This document shows positions 34,266 to 44,751 of a DNA stretch of 64,000 nucleotides, piece after piece. Source of the stretch: Aralia elata (Eukaryota; Streptophyta; Magnoliopsida; Apiales; Araliaceae); contig CM068385.1 of assembly GCA_034770075.1 (NCBI GenBank), positions 43,794,721 to 43,858,720 on the forward strand, given 5' to 3'. The notes under the pieces were generated by a model, which searched no databases, was not told the origin of the DNA, and worked only from the letters and a program-made list of their open reading frames with translations. The position numbers were made by a program, and so were the translations under genes. How positions within the stretch are numbered: the stretch's first letter is position 1; every line of letters starts with the position of its first letter.

Positions 34266-34805
34266 TGTGACACCCCCAAATCCGGGTTACCTCAAACCAC
34301 ACAGATTTGGTGCTCACTATCCATACACAACCACTGTCTACCCGTAAACAAAAGGTTTTAAGTAAAGTAACTAAATAATAAAGAAATATCTCCCATAAGA
34401 GGGTTACATAGCTTCTCAAAATAAGTCCCAGGTTCTCTAACCTTTATTACATCTCTTAAAATGCGGAAAGATAAATAAATAGCTAATAAGTCTTAATTAC
34501 ACAATCGCATAAGTGAAAATAAACAAGTCTTCTCATAATAGCAAAACATCGTCACTTGATCATTTTTCCTTTTCCTTTGCTAGTAGATGACTCATCTGTC
34601 TTCTCAGCTTTAGCTGCAAGGGTTTAGTATGCAAGGGTGAGCAAAACAAATGCCCACCAAGATAACAATGAATGTTTCAACAAATAACTTATCTATATGG
34701 TGTGATTTCATGTTGATAATAATCAAGAATGGAAACATCTAAAAGCTCAATAGAACAGAACAAAACCTCAAGATATACTGAGGGTCACAAGACCTCGAAC
34801 CATGT
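34266..34805 (-). mobile_element. 3' LTR fragment of a chromovirus (minus), fused to Tekay C
   Basis: On the minus strand it ends CGGATTTGGGGGTGTCACA, a chromovirus LTR terminus. Apart from this end it does not align with the Tekay C LTR at 40749 and is closer to the left LTR of Tekay A, so it comes from another subfamily. At 34805 it joins directly to Tekay C reverse transcriptase, cut after YHQL. A nested truncated LTR or illegitimate recombination could explain this. Confidence 0.7.
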
Positions 34806-35958
34806 CAGCTGGTGATATCCTATCCTCAAATCTATCTTCGAGAAATGACTTGCTCCCTGAGGTTGATCGAAAAGATCATCGATTCTTGGCAATGGATACT
34901 TGTTCTTGATCGTTGCCTTGTTCAACTCTCGGTAGTCGATACAAAGCCTCATCGTTTCGTCCTTCTTCTTGACAAACAAAACTGGTGCTCCCCATGGAGA
35001 CACACTTGGCTGGATATACCCATTGTCCAGTAATTCCTGAAGTTGTATCAACAATTCCTTCATTTCCACTAGCGCCATGCGATACGGGGCTTTTGAAATT
35101 GGTGCCGTCCCTGGCGCTAGATCTATTACAAACTCAATTTCCCTGTCTTGCGGTAGACCGGGTAAATCGCTTGGAAACACGTCTGGAAAATCCTTCACTA
35201 TAGGTATTTCTGTTATTTCTACCCTTTCCTTCTTTGTGTCAACAACATAAACTAAATAGCCTACACACCCTTTTCTTAGTAACTTCTTGGCCTGCATCAT
35301 CGTAAGACAACACGATCGTCTAAGCGATGTGCTACCATTAAATACTACCCTCGACCGGTTTGAGGTCCGAAGGTTCACACTTTTCTTCTGACAGTCAATT
35401 ATTGTTGCATGGTTATACAACCAATCCATTCCTAGTATTACATCAAACTCTCCTAATTTAATCGGGATCAAATCTACCTTTAGGTTATGACCCCTAACTT
35501 CAGCACAACAATTACGGTATATGAACTCTACAGGAATTACCTCCTCATTAGCAATTTCTACGCTTAAGGGATTATTTAGTTGCTCTTGGGGTAAATTTAA
35601 TCGACTAGCAAATTCCTCAGATACAAACGAATAGGTAGCACCCGAATCAAATAATACATAAGCATTTATATCATTGACCGAGATAATACCTGACACCACG
35701 TCCCTCGAAGCTATGGCATCCCGGGCAGTCATGTTAAATGTCCTGGCAGTTGGTCGACTAGGCTGAGCAGGTCCACCAGTCACTGGCTTGTTGTTTCCTC
35801 CTTTGTAGCCGCTTCCCCCGCTGTTTCCTTTCTGGGGACTGTCCTTGATCCGATGCTCGGCCGATCCACAAGTAAAACATCCACGGATCTTCTTCGGATT
35901 TGGGCATTTTGGTGCTATATGTCCCTCCTGGCCACAGTTATAGTAAACACTGCGTCCC
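34806..35958 (-). pseudogene. pol: Tekay C: zinc knuckles, protease and 5' half of RT
   Basis: On the minus strand it is one open frame from the knuckles (CFTCGSAEHRIKDS, where the last Cys is Ser) through the protease LFDSGATYSFVS (near 35633), LGEFDVILGMDWL and the RT start SPWGAPVLFVKKKDETM, LCIDYRELNK, KIDLRIGYHQL. It is truncated there, before the catalytic FIDD. The gene begins at 38407-39455; the two parts are separated by an inserted Athila LTR. The first knuckle reads VYYNCGQEGHIAPKC, with Tyr in place of the first Cys. Confidence 0.88.
35805..35958 (-). repeat. 154-bp target duplication, left copy
   Basis: From GTAGCCGCTTCCCCC to ACACTGCGTCCC it matches 38407-38560 with two differences by eye (35846 region, A/T; 35943-35945 region, T/C). 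Both differences change zinc-knuckle cysteines in this copy. It flanks the Athila LTR+PBS insertion. Confidence 0.93.
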
Positions 35959-35972
35959 CGGCAATGGCGCCA
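35955..35972 (-). promoter_or_regulatory. Primer-binding site (tRNA-Asp) at the end of the Athila3 LTR insert
   Basis: TGGCGCCATTGCCGGGGA on the minus strand; complementary to the last 18 nt of plant tRNA-Asp with one mismatch. It ends where copying of a tRNA primer is expected to stop, before the methylated A58. Confidence 0.85.
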
Positions 35973-37317
35973 AAAACTTGTTGATCGATTTCGCAACCGA
36001 TAAATACGCGTAAGTATACGCGGTCAACAAGTAATATAATGATAAGAGAGTTGTCGAACCCACAGAGAATTGTTCTAGTGTATCCCAAGTACTAACTATA
36101 TATCGTCTTGATTTTAATTAGACAAATGATGATTTAATATTTTTGTTGTTGGTAGTGAATAAGATAATAATAATCAAGTAAAAGATAATTAAATCTAATA
36201 TTAACAAGTCTAAGATTGCAATTTCCCCCAACACTTCGTTTGAATCTCCTAACTCTCTCTTTTCAATCAGTTATAACATACGAATTGACAACCGAGAAAT
36301 CAAAACTACATGAGAGCCTCTGTCGATGGTCAATCACGAATCTTCCTAAGCGGTGCATAGGTATATGTCTATCCTATACACTATCAAAAGACTAATTTCA
36401 GGAATGATTAATAGACACGTGTCACCAAATCTAATTAATCCTCCCTTCAATTACCAACTTTCACATCGGAAGTCAGTAAGACTAGATTCTCAATAGGTTG
36501 CATGCGGTAATTAGGTATATATCTATCCCAACTACTATCAAGATATCTATTATTGCAGATAATTAATAAGACACATGTCACTTAATCCGATTAATAACCC
36601 ACAACAATCTATACTCTCGCATGTTATCATAACTAGGTCTTAACCTATAATCTGTTCGTCAAGTTCATATAGGTTCCCAAGGTAATTACGGGCCAAGCAA
36701 TTAATCAAGAAAGCAAAGGCTATGATAATCAATTCACAAATGAATAACTAATATCAAAAAGAGATAATTCAATTCAAACTATGTGTTGGGTTTCATTGAA
36801 ATCTTAGAATACAAGCTTTAGTTCATGGTAGCTAAGCAAAACATCAAACACATGGTGTTCATCATAAAATTGAAATACAAATTCAAAGGAAAGCAAGAGA
36901 TGATAAAACCCATTTAGAAGATATTCATATGTTGCTTGCTTGGTTGATGTCAATCTCTAGCTTTTCCTCTTCATTTGGCATTCGTTTCTCTTTTTGCTCC
37001 TGAGCTTGTTGTTGGAATTTCCTTGATTTGTAGCCCTCAAGCTCTTCTTGATGATGTATGTGCAGCCTCCCAAGGTCTAGATATGCCTTGACAATCCTTT
37101 CCTTCTTGGTTCTTTGGCTTGTGCTGAGTTTTTCCTTGTATTGCAGCACCTTTGCTCTCAAATTGGTGTTTTAGTGTAGCCTCCCAATCCCTTGTTTTGA
37201 AATATGAAGCCCCAATGAGATATTATATAGTGCCTCCATGAAAACCCTAGCAAAAATCAGATTATGGGTCAAAAATTTACTCAGATCGCACCAAAAGGCC
37301 AGCTGGAATCACACTCA

Positions 37318-37970
37318 GCACGGCGTTGGCGCGCCCACACGCCAGCGCGCGCGCCCGCGCCCAGCGCCTGGGCCGCACGCTGGCCGCACGCCCAACGCCG
37401 CACACCCACGCCTAACGCCGCGCGCCCGCACGCCAGCGCGCCCACCCGCGCCCAGCGCCTGGGCCGCACGCCCAACGCCCGCTACCGAGGCCCCGCACGC
37501 CCGCACACCAATGCCGCGCGCCCGCACGCCAGTGCGCGCGCCCGCGCCTAGCGCCTGGGCCGCACGCTGGCCGCACGCCAACGCCCGCTGTCGAGGCCCC
37601 GCACGCCCGCGGCCCGCGCCCGCACGCCAGCGCGCGCGCCCGCACCTGGGCCGCACGCTGGCCGTACACCCAACTGCCGAGTGCCGCCGAGCCCCGCACG
37701 CGCGCGCGCGCCCAACGCCGAGGCTGCCAAGGCTACCGTCCGCCCAGCGCCCGCACACGCCGCACATGCCCGCACGCCCAGCGCGCCAACACGCCCGCAC
37801 GCGCAGCATGTGCCCGCACGCCGCGCCCATGCGCCCGCGCCCAGCGCCTTGGCCGCACGCTGGCGCCCCTGTCTGCCGCCCGCCGTGCCCGCGGCTTGGT
37901 CGACGCCGCACGCCGTGCACGCCTTCCAACGCCGTGCACGCCCAACTTCCAAATGTCATCAAATTCAATG
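37318..37970. repeat. GC-rich low-complexity expansion in Athila3 LTR
   Basis: Roughly 650 bp of G and C, with about four repeats of GCGCCTGGGCCGCACGC (near 37364, 37455, 37551 and 37643). It is much longer than the equivalent 150-bp block in Athila2. The adjoining segment 37892-38190 is a tandem pair of about 150 bp (GACGCCGCACGCCGTGCACG at both starts). Confidence 0.82.
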
Positions 37971-38406
37971 CCTAGCATCGTCATACACAACTTTTCACCG
38001 TATTATCATTCGGGCACGGATATCCAAGCACGGTCTTGCCCTCGTGGCTTGGCCGACGCCGCACGCCGTGCACGCTTTCCGACGCCGTGCACGCCCAACT
38101 ACCAAATGTTATCAAATTAAGAACCGAGCATCGCCAAGCACAAATTTCCATCATACTACCATTCGGGCACAGACGTCCAGGTACGGACATTGAGTCAATA
38201 CAAACAACGATCCGAGCGGTCTTTATTTCAATTCCTACAAACATAATGAAAATGCATCAAAGCAACATAAAACATGTAAAAATAACTAAAAACTAATTTA
38301 TGTAGAAATAAGATAAAAATACATAAAAACCACATAAAATACCTAAAGACTTGCAAATTATCAAGGCCAAAAGTACCCAAATTGTGTGTATAAAACACAC
38401 TCATCA

Positions 38407-38560
38407 GTAGCCGCTTCCCCCGCTGTTTCCTTTCTGGGGACAGTCCTTGATCCGATGCTCGGCCGATCCACAAGTAAAACATCCACGGATCTTCTTCGGA
38501 TTTGGGCATTTTGGTGCTATATGTCCCTCCTGGCCACAGTTATAGCAAACACTGCGTCCC
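38407..38560 (-). repeat. 154-bp target duplication, right copy
   Basis: Direct repeat of 35805-35958. It joins the LTR start (TCATCA on the plus strand) at 38406/38407 with no added base and continues into Tekay C gag. It keeps the knuckle cysteines CYNC and KDC that the left copy has lost. Confidence 0.93.
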
Positions 38561-39455
38561 TTCCAGCATTCTCCCAGGTGATTTTTCCCACATTTCGAAC
38601 ATGCCTCGATCCTCTTTTTGAATCCTCCTTGTTACTTCCGGTCGGATTGTTGGTGGTACTATTGTTGTTACCGCTTTCCCACTTCCTCTTTCCTAAGTTA
38701 CTTCTTCCGCTACTACTTCCTCCACGATGGTCGCCTCCACTTTTCTTATTCTTCTTTTCCCTGTTATATTGACTTAAGGCCTCACTTCCATCTTCAGCTA
38801 TGATGGCCTTCTCTAGGAGTGCATTAAAGGTCTCGATTTGGAGCACCGACACCTTACTGTACACCCATGGCTTCAGCCCTTGTTCGAACCGTTGTGCCTT
38901 CCGCCCTTCCTTATCAACTTGGTGTGGCGCAAAGCGTGCGAGTTCGTTGAATTTGGCGGCGTACTGTGCCACCGTCATTTCCCCTTGCTTCAGTTCTAGG
39001 AATTTCACTTCCATCTGACTCTTCATGCTCTTGGGGAAGTAATTCTCGAAGAACAGTTCCTTGAATCTTTCCCATGGTACTACCCCTTTTCCGGCCCGTT
39101 GTTGATTGGCCTCCCACCACTAGTTCGCCTCTCCCTTCATCATATAAGTGGCGAATGCCGTCTTTTGGTCTAACCCCACGCGTGCGATGGTAAAAGCCTT
39201 CTCTGTTTCTTTGACCCAAGAATGGGCCTCTATCGGGTCGGTCGTTCCTTTGAACTCTGGGGGTCCTACACTTTTGAAGTCTTTAAAATTTGCTATGGGG
39301 ACAGTTGGGTGAATAGGGTTTCCAGGCCCCGTATTCCTACCTTGAAATACTCCCTCAAGTAGGTTTGCTAGCCGTTGCATTGGGTCTGCCTAACCTCCTT
39401 CATTATTCACTAACCCTTGGGGGGTTCGTTGAACTGGTATTCTACGTGGCGGAAT
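38407..39455 (-). pseudogene. gag: Tekay C gag, broken
   Basis: On the minus strand the expected start in KIPPRRIPVQRTPQG reads ATT (39455-39453) where sister elements have ATG, so the start codon is lost. A TAG follows near 39391 and another near 39123 (in EAN-WWEAN). Gag domain motifs are FKDFKSVGPPEFKGT, ERFKELFFENYFPKSM, KFLELKQGEMTVAQY and FNELARFAPHQVD. A frame change near 38610 precedes the knuckles (CSKCGKNH, then CYNCGQEGHIAPKC), which lie in the duplicated 154 bp. The reading frame is then broken by the Athila LTR. Confidence 0.88.
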
Positions 39456-39786
39456 CTTCTGTTTAATGGAATAAAATTACTGTTACTATCTCACTATACC
39501 ATGTAAATATCTACCAGGCAATGCAACAATTAAACTACACATTTAATAAGAACGTTTTCATTGATTTGTTAATAGCCAGTACATCATACGTGATCGTCCT
39601 ATAACACACTGCTATGAACGTCATCATCTATCCCTTAATATAACAAAAAGGGTCGGAATTCACTAACATACTACTCCCCTAACAAGTACAAAAGTTGGGG
39701 TATACAATATTCATCCGACACATATTACAAAAGGGTGTGGATTACATATACAAAATCATGTACTGCTAAACACATAACTAACTAGT
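39456..39786 (-). other. Spacer between pre-gag ORF and gag, Tekay C
   Basis: 330 bp without coding potential; includes CCCCAACTTTTGTA (complement, near 39690), similar to the CCCCAACTTTTGT in the Tekay A spacer. Confidence 0.5.
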
Positions 39787-40514
39787 TTATCCAAGCATAC
39801 CGCGCTCCACGGCGTTGTTATACTCCAAGTGTCCCATATGGACCATCAGGTCTCGGCTCAAAGTGTGGCGAGTCTGCCCCTCCTCGGCCGGATAATGCCA
39901 GACACCATCTATCCATCTACCGATAGTTGTGCTGAAAACATAGCCCATCCGGTTCATCTTCCTCTTCTTCCTTCTCACTTCACCATCTAGGTCATCAGCT
40001 CGCTCTAAGGTGTCATCCCGCTATTCCTCAATGTGGATGCGGTCAGTTACTTCTACCTCTAGCTGGGCTCGCAAAGCCTCCTCTCCATCTGTAGGCTTCC
40101 CGCCCGCTGCTCGAACTGCTCTAGATTTCCTACCAGTTCTACATTCCTTCCCATAAGACGGTAGACTATAGCCCCTAACTGCACAGAGACCTCATGTCGT
40201 CCCTGAGCTTCCTGCTCTAACTCCCGGACTGTATCCTCTAGCTCGATGATGCGATCAGCATACTCCCCTAACAGATCGTCTTCATATGTGGTGCCATCAT
40301 GGGGCACCTCTCTTAGTTCATCTAAGGGATCACTGCTTATGGGGTCTTCCTCGAAGTCCTCCTCCGGGTCTTCCTTCGGATCAGACTCCATCACATATTC
40401 CTCTTCGGCTGGAGATACTGTCGTAATAGGCTTAACTACAAGGGGTGACTCGGACACCACATGGATGTCACGTGGCTCTTCCTCCATGATTCTGCTTGGT
40501 TCACCCATCTCTGG
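39787..40514 (-). pseudogene. Pre-gag ORF of Tekay C, broken
   Basis: Unknown function. The preferred start is MPEMGEPSR at 40514. The N-terminal third is strongly acidic (SDPKEDPEEDFEEDP), followed by a coiled coil (YADRIIELEDTVRELEQE) and RLMGRNVELVGNL, which resembles QMVARNAELRERL in Tekay A. A frame change near 40060 and a TAG near 40020 interrupt it; the C-terminal part is basic (RRKKRKMNRMGYVFSTTI) and ends in YPAEEGQTRHTLSRDLMV. The Tekay E ORF ends in a similar YPVEEEKEDYMIDRAVV. It lies between the primer site and gag on the sense strand. Confidence 0.65.
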
Positions 40515-40733
40515 CATACTACAATCACAAGACAAAGCAAACAAAACCTATCAGTATCTCTAAAAATATAAATCCATTGTATGGAATGAAAATATATTTC
40601 ACGACACTACTAACTTTCTAATCGAAGTTTATATCACGTAAAATTCTACATGAGCTTCACTTCTTTCTATTTCTCTACGTTCTCCAAGATTATAGCCTAA
40701 GGACTCTCTTTTTCCTAAGGTTTATAACCTATA

Positions 40734-40745
40734 GCTCTGATACCA
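40734..40745 (-). promoter_or_regulatory. Primer-binding site of Tekay C (initiator tRNA-Met)
   Basis: TGGTATCAGAGC on the minus strand, three bases after the LTR end TGTCACA-type terminus, complementary to the 3' end of initiator tRNA-Met. This is the usual primer of Tekay chromoviruses. Confidence 0.92.
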
Positions 40746-40748
40746 ACC

Positions 40749-43700
40749 TGTGACGCCCCCAAATTTGGGTTGCCTTAACCTCGAATTCGGTGGATCACTG
40801 TGCAACTCATAAAGCATTCTATCAATAACTAATTGCAGAATAATAGAAATATTTACATTGATATAACATAAATACTCTCGTCCCAAGTCTCGATACCAAT
40901 ACAAATAACTGACATAACATAGTACACACTATAATTAAGTCTTAATATAACACATCAGAATACATAATCTTAAATAAGTCTTAGTGCATGACAGAAATAT
41001 AACATAGTAGGACAAAGCTAATCCGTAGCTTTGCCTTTGCCTTTATCCTTTCCCGAGCTCTCGCCTCTTTCGGTAACAACTGAAATATTTTTAAAGAAAG
41101 TAAGGGTGAGCAACAAGTTTGCCCAGCAAGTATAACAACAATGATAATGAGAAGTCATGAGTAAAGTTTCTCAAGTTTCAATTCAAATCTCTACTATTAC
41201 TGGTAAGTCACTATGGATTGGATGAATATCAAATGAATTCAAGGATTTCAAATTTTACAATTGCAGGAATCACTATTTGGCCACCATGGCACTTATCTTC
41301 CATTAGAATTAACAGTATTACACTATTAACCCCAAAAACAACAAATACAGGTACAATAGGCGATCAGCCTAAAATACCCGGCGTTATACATAACCCTCAA
41401 ACATTCAACTTGCGTGCATGTCGGTTCCCCGACTAAAAATATAATTTTCCCTACTATGAGGGTTGTTCATCTTTGCAAAGAGTCTGCACCAAAGCAATTG
41501 GTTTGGATCGCTTTCTAAACCATGGGTATTGGTCTAGCCGAATCAAATGGCATTGACACTCTTCGTAAACAGTTCATGCATAATTTGAACTTAAAATCTT
41601 TAACAGTTTATGTCAATAACATATCTCGAACACTTGTGCAAATATTAAAGATTCACATAAGTATGGAATTCACACAATCATATATATATATTGCGTAAGT
41701 ATGAACTTTGTACATTAAATAGCACCCGAAAGAATATAGTCGAATGAAGTTGATAAGCTTGTCTAGCACGAGGACTAGCAAGGGTTAGAACACTTGCTCA
41801 AATTTAAATTGAGTAAGGTAGAAAACTTACATTCAATATATAGAAGGAATGAAGTTAGGAAACTTTGCACGATATAACTTGAGTAGGGTAAGGAACTTGC
41901 CTTAAGCGCTTGCTAATAACTTGACGTTAATCGTTCTTCAAAAGTCCTACACATTTAAGTACATATCCACATACCAATTAGCCACATAATTGATGACAAA
42001 TATTGGTTTACATTACTCTATAATATTTCATTCTAATTAGAAACATAATATCAAATAAGGTTACACACACTTGATACGATGTTTCAGCGTTTGCACAATG
42101 CACGCCTGATTCGCCTCATTTGCATAAGTTTAGCATGCTCATACACTTGTCTAGTTCATCATTGATTAATGATAAAGGTCATTATAAACCATAATGTACA
42201 AGTTTTAGAACTTAAAACAATAACTATTAGCGTTGGAAGCATTACACGTTACATACGTGCATGAACGACGCCCCATCTTCGCTTCCTAATGCACAATTGT
42301 CCTAAAAATGGCCAATTTAGAAATTGATTAAGGCATTAAATTTCAGTTCTAAATAATGGAAGTTGTAGTTCTACTTCTTAGCTTTCCGAATCATCTTGAA
42401 TCATCCAAAACAGAGTTCGTATGAGAAAGTTACGCCCATTTTACTAAAGGGTGTCAGAGCTGTCAAGCCCATGCGCCTAACGCGCGCCCGCGCGCGCCCC
42501 ACTTGCGCCCAGCTGCGCCCAGTCGCCCCTCAGCGCGACCGCGCGGTGCCCCACTGCGCCCGCGCCCATGGCCTGGCCCCCAAGGCTTGGTTTCCTTCCA
42601 GTTTTGACAGTTTGACATACAAACTTCAAACCTTCACAACTTCTTCGTTATAAATCGGAATTTGGCCGTTCTGGAGGCTATGAAAAACTTATAACATGAA
42701 CTACATAACCCTCATGGATTCACAATCTTATAGACTCTTTACTAAATTGAAATAGTGGTTCCAAAGAGCCTAGTCTAACTAGTTTTCAACGAAACTCAAG
42801 GTTAGGCCAATTCATTCTTCCTCCTTGTGTCTTAGCTATTATGCAACAAGTCAATATGACTTAAAACATGCTTCTATTGCTAAGCTAAGCAACATAACAT
42901 CCTTTCATCAATTAATCAATACCTAGTTCTCAAGTTCTTAGAGAAATTCTTCTCTTGGGCATTAAATCAAACAGTTTGTGGGCATAACTTACAAACTCAT
43001 ATTGGAGTAGGTTTTAACTGAGTTCTAGCCCAGATTTCCTAAGGAAATCATTACCCACAACTTCAGAACACATAATGGTCATACACAACCAAACATACAA
43101 CCAAACACACAACCAACAATAGACTATATTTTTTATCAAAGTATAAGAATTGTCCAAATCAGTCCATAAATGTCCATAACAGTCCATTCTTGTTCCTTAT
43201 GCATAGGCTTTGATTATCATTCATTGTTCCACTTCCATTGATTATTAAGGAGGCTTTTACAGAGTTAACAACATTCATATATGTTCATGAACCAATCAAA
43301 GCAATAACAATTACATTACTCCAACAAGCAATCAAGCAAAACTAGAAACTTGGAAATATTATGGAAATGAGTTTGATTAATCCTTGCATACCTCTTGGAG
43401 CTCTTTGTAGGATGAAAAAGGGATTGATACTCAGCTGCTACACCACTCCTTCTTCTTCCACAAACCACCCGTGAACACACTCCTCACTATTTTCTCTCAA
43501 TTTTCAGCTCTATCTTAGCAACAATGAATAAAAGAAAGGATGAATGACAAAGGAAAAGTATTTATAGAAGGAATGGTTGAGCTCTTTAGGTGAGTGAAGA
43601 AGGAATAAGCTGAGCATGCTTGGTTGATCAGCTCCCTATACATAGGAGGCTGCAATTGGCCTATCCCATTTATGGGTAATCTCCCTCTCCTTCTCCCCAA

Positions 43701-44071
43701 TTATTCCATGCTCTCTTTTCCTCTACCAAATGTGGAATTGCTTCAACCAATATGTTCTTATTCCTTTTGCTCCCTCTCTTCTCATGCTTCCCTCCGTATG
43801 CTTCTTCTCCATTCAATTGATCAGCTGATGGTTATTACCCAATTCCCTCATGGGTCATGGGTTGGGTCGTGGGTCAGGTCGTGGGTCATGGGTCATGGGT
43901 TTGGGCCACCCTTAAGCAATTTGGGGCTTCTAATTAAATCCTAATTTAGCTCAAATAAAATCTAACACTTAGATTAATAATCAATCACATTAACACATTG
44001 ACAAAAATTAGAAATAGTCAAAGTAACAAAAAGACGTTTGTGGCGTGGGTAGTGTTTTAGCGATATTTACA
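40749..44071 (-). mobile_element. 5' LTR of Tekay C (about 3.3 kb)
   Basis: On the minus strand it ends CCCAAATTTGGGGGCGTCACA at 40749. The start is placed at TGTAAATATCGC (44071), resembling TGTAATATCTCG of the solo LTR, but no TSD supports it: the five bases on the right are CTAAA and those left of 34266 are GGAAC. A minus-strand TATA (TATTTATAG on plus) is at 43559-43567, and upstream of it GTGGGTCATGGGTC-type repeats (43850-43905). A GC-rich block lies at 42470-42570. Confidence 0.7.
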
Positions 44072-44578
44072 CTAAATCATTTTAAATAATTCCTACCAAA
44101 TAACAACACTTAATAATATTGCAAACACATAGTCTAGGTTATTGCATAACATTTAATCACTATAGACACCCAAATTTTGCGCTTCGTATACTAACCCTGA
44201 CAGGAGGGCAAAATCGTCAATTAACCCAGCCTACGAGAACGAAAGGTGGACATAAGTACGAACACTCAAAGCCACCACAACGACTTGCGATCAAAGCTGA
44301 CACGACAACGAGCGGATATCAGGAATTGACTAATGGCCACTACGCTTACCTGCTCGCCGGTGAGCTAGTGGGGGTCGGGGGCCAGCGCCCCTGGAAACCA
44401 AGCTCCAAATACAAATCCTGTGTCATGTCGCAGCCATTCAAAACGAGCATTCCTGAATGATATGGCACGTTTCCTAGCGATTCCCGGACTGCAAAAATAC
44501 AAGCCCTTCAACGAAAACCAACAGTATGACACGAGAATCGAGGTGCGATACGAAAATTGAGAAAATCAGCCCAGCCAG

Positions 44579-44697
44579 CCGCAGATCAATCTGCGGACAA
44601 TGATGGGACGACTGACGACACGACACTCGAGCGTGGCGCGGGGGAACCGAGGCTAGCCGCAGATCAATCTACGGCCAAGCCACGGATCAATCTGCGG
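44579..44697 (+). repeat. Three palindromic sites CCGCAGATCAATCTGCGG before a TATA box
   Basis: Copies at 44579-44596 (perfect, 8-bp arms around CA), 44657-44674 and 44680-44697 (one arm change each). The TATA box starts at 44745. Confidence 0.85.
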
Positions 44698-44744
44698 CTG
44701 CCTCTGGCAGCCTTTATCAATGCAGTTCTTCATTTTCATCCAGC

Positions 44745-44751
44745 ATATATA
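44745..44751 (+). promoter_or_regulatory. TATA box of Tat/Ogre-like LTR
   Basis: ATATATA in CAGCATATATAGGGAG, 48 bp after the last palindrome. Confidence 0.6.

Larger units (their letters stand above)
35955..38406 (-). mobile_element. Athila3: LTR plus primer-binding site only
   Basis: Minus-strand LTR from TGATGAGTGTG (38406) to CGATCAACA (35979), family of Athila2, followed by AGTTTT and the tRNA-Asp primer site TGGCGCCATTGCCGGGGA (35972-35955). Nothing of the internal region follows, and no polypurine tract precedes it. The last four bases overlap the target (GGGA). The insert lies inside Tekay C gag, in the same orientation, between 154-bp direct repeats. It contains a 650-bp GC-rich block (37318-37970) and a TATA at 37221-37230 (complement of CTATATAATA). 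Confidence 0.9.

Noticed and set aside
37238..37975. Long overlapping open frames on both strands
   Set aside because: They arise from GC-rich repeats in an LTR, where stop codons are rare; the products are Ala/Arg/Pro repeats in all frames.
40734..40745. tRNA gene fragment
   Set aside because: The match covers only the 3' end of initiator tRNA-Met next to an LTR, so it is a primer-binding site; the same holds for the tRNA-Asp matches at 26007 and 35955.
34261..44076. A single Tekay insertion with a TSD
   Set aside because: The flanks GGAAC and CTAAA do not match, and the LTR ends at 34266 and 40749 belong to different subfamilies.
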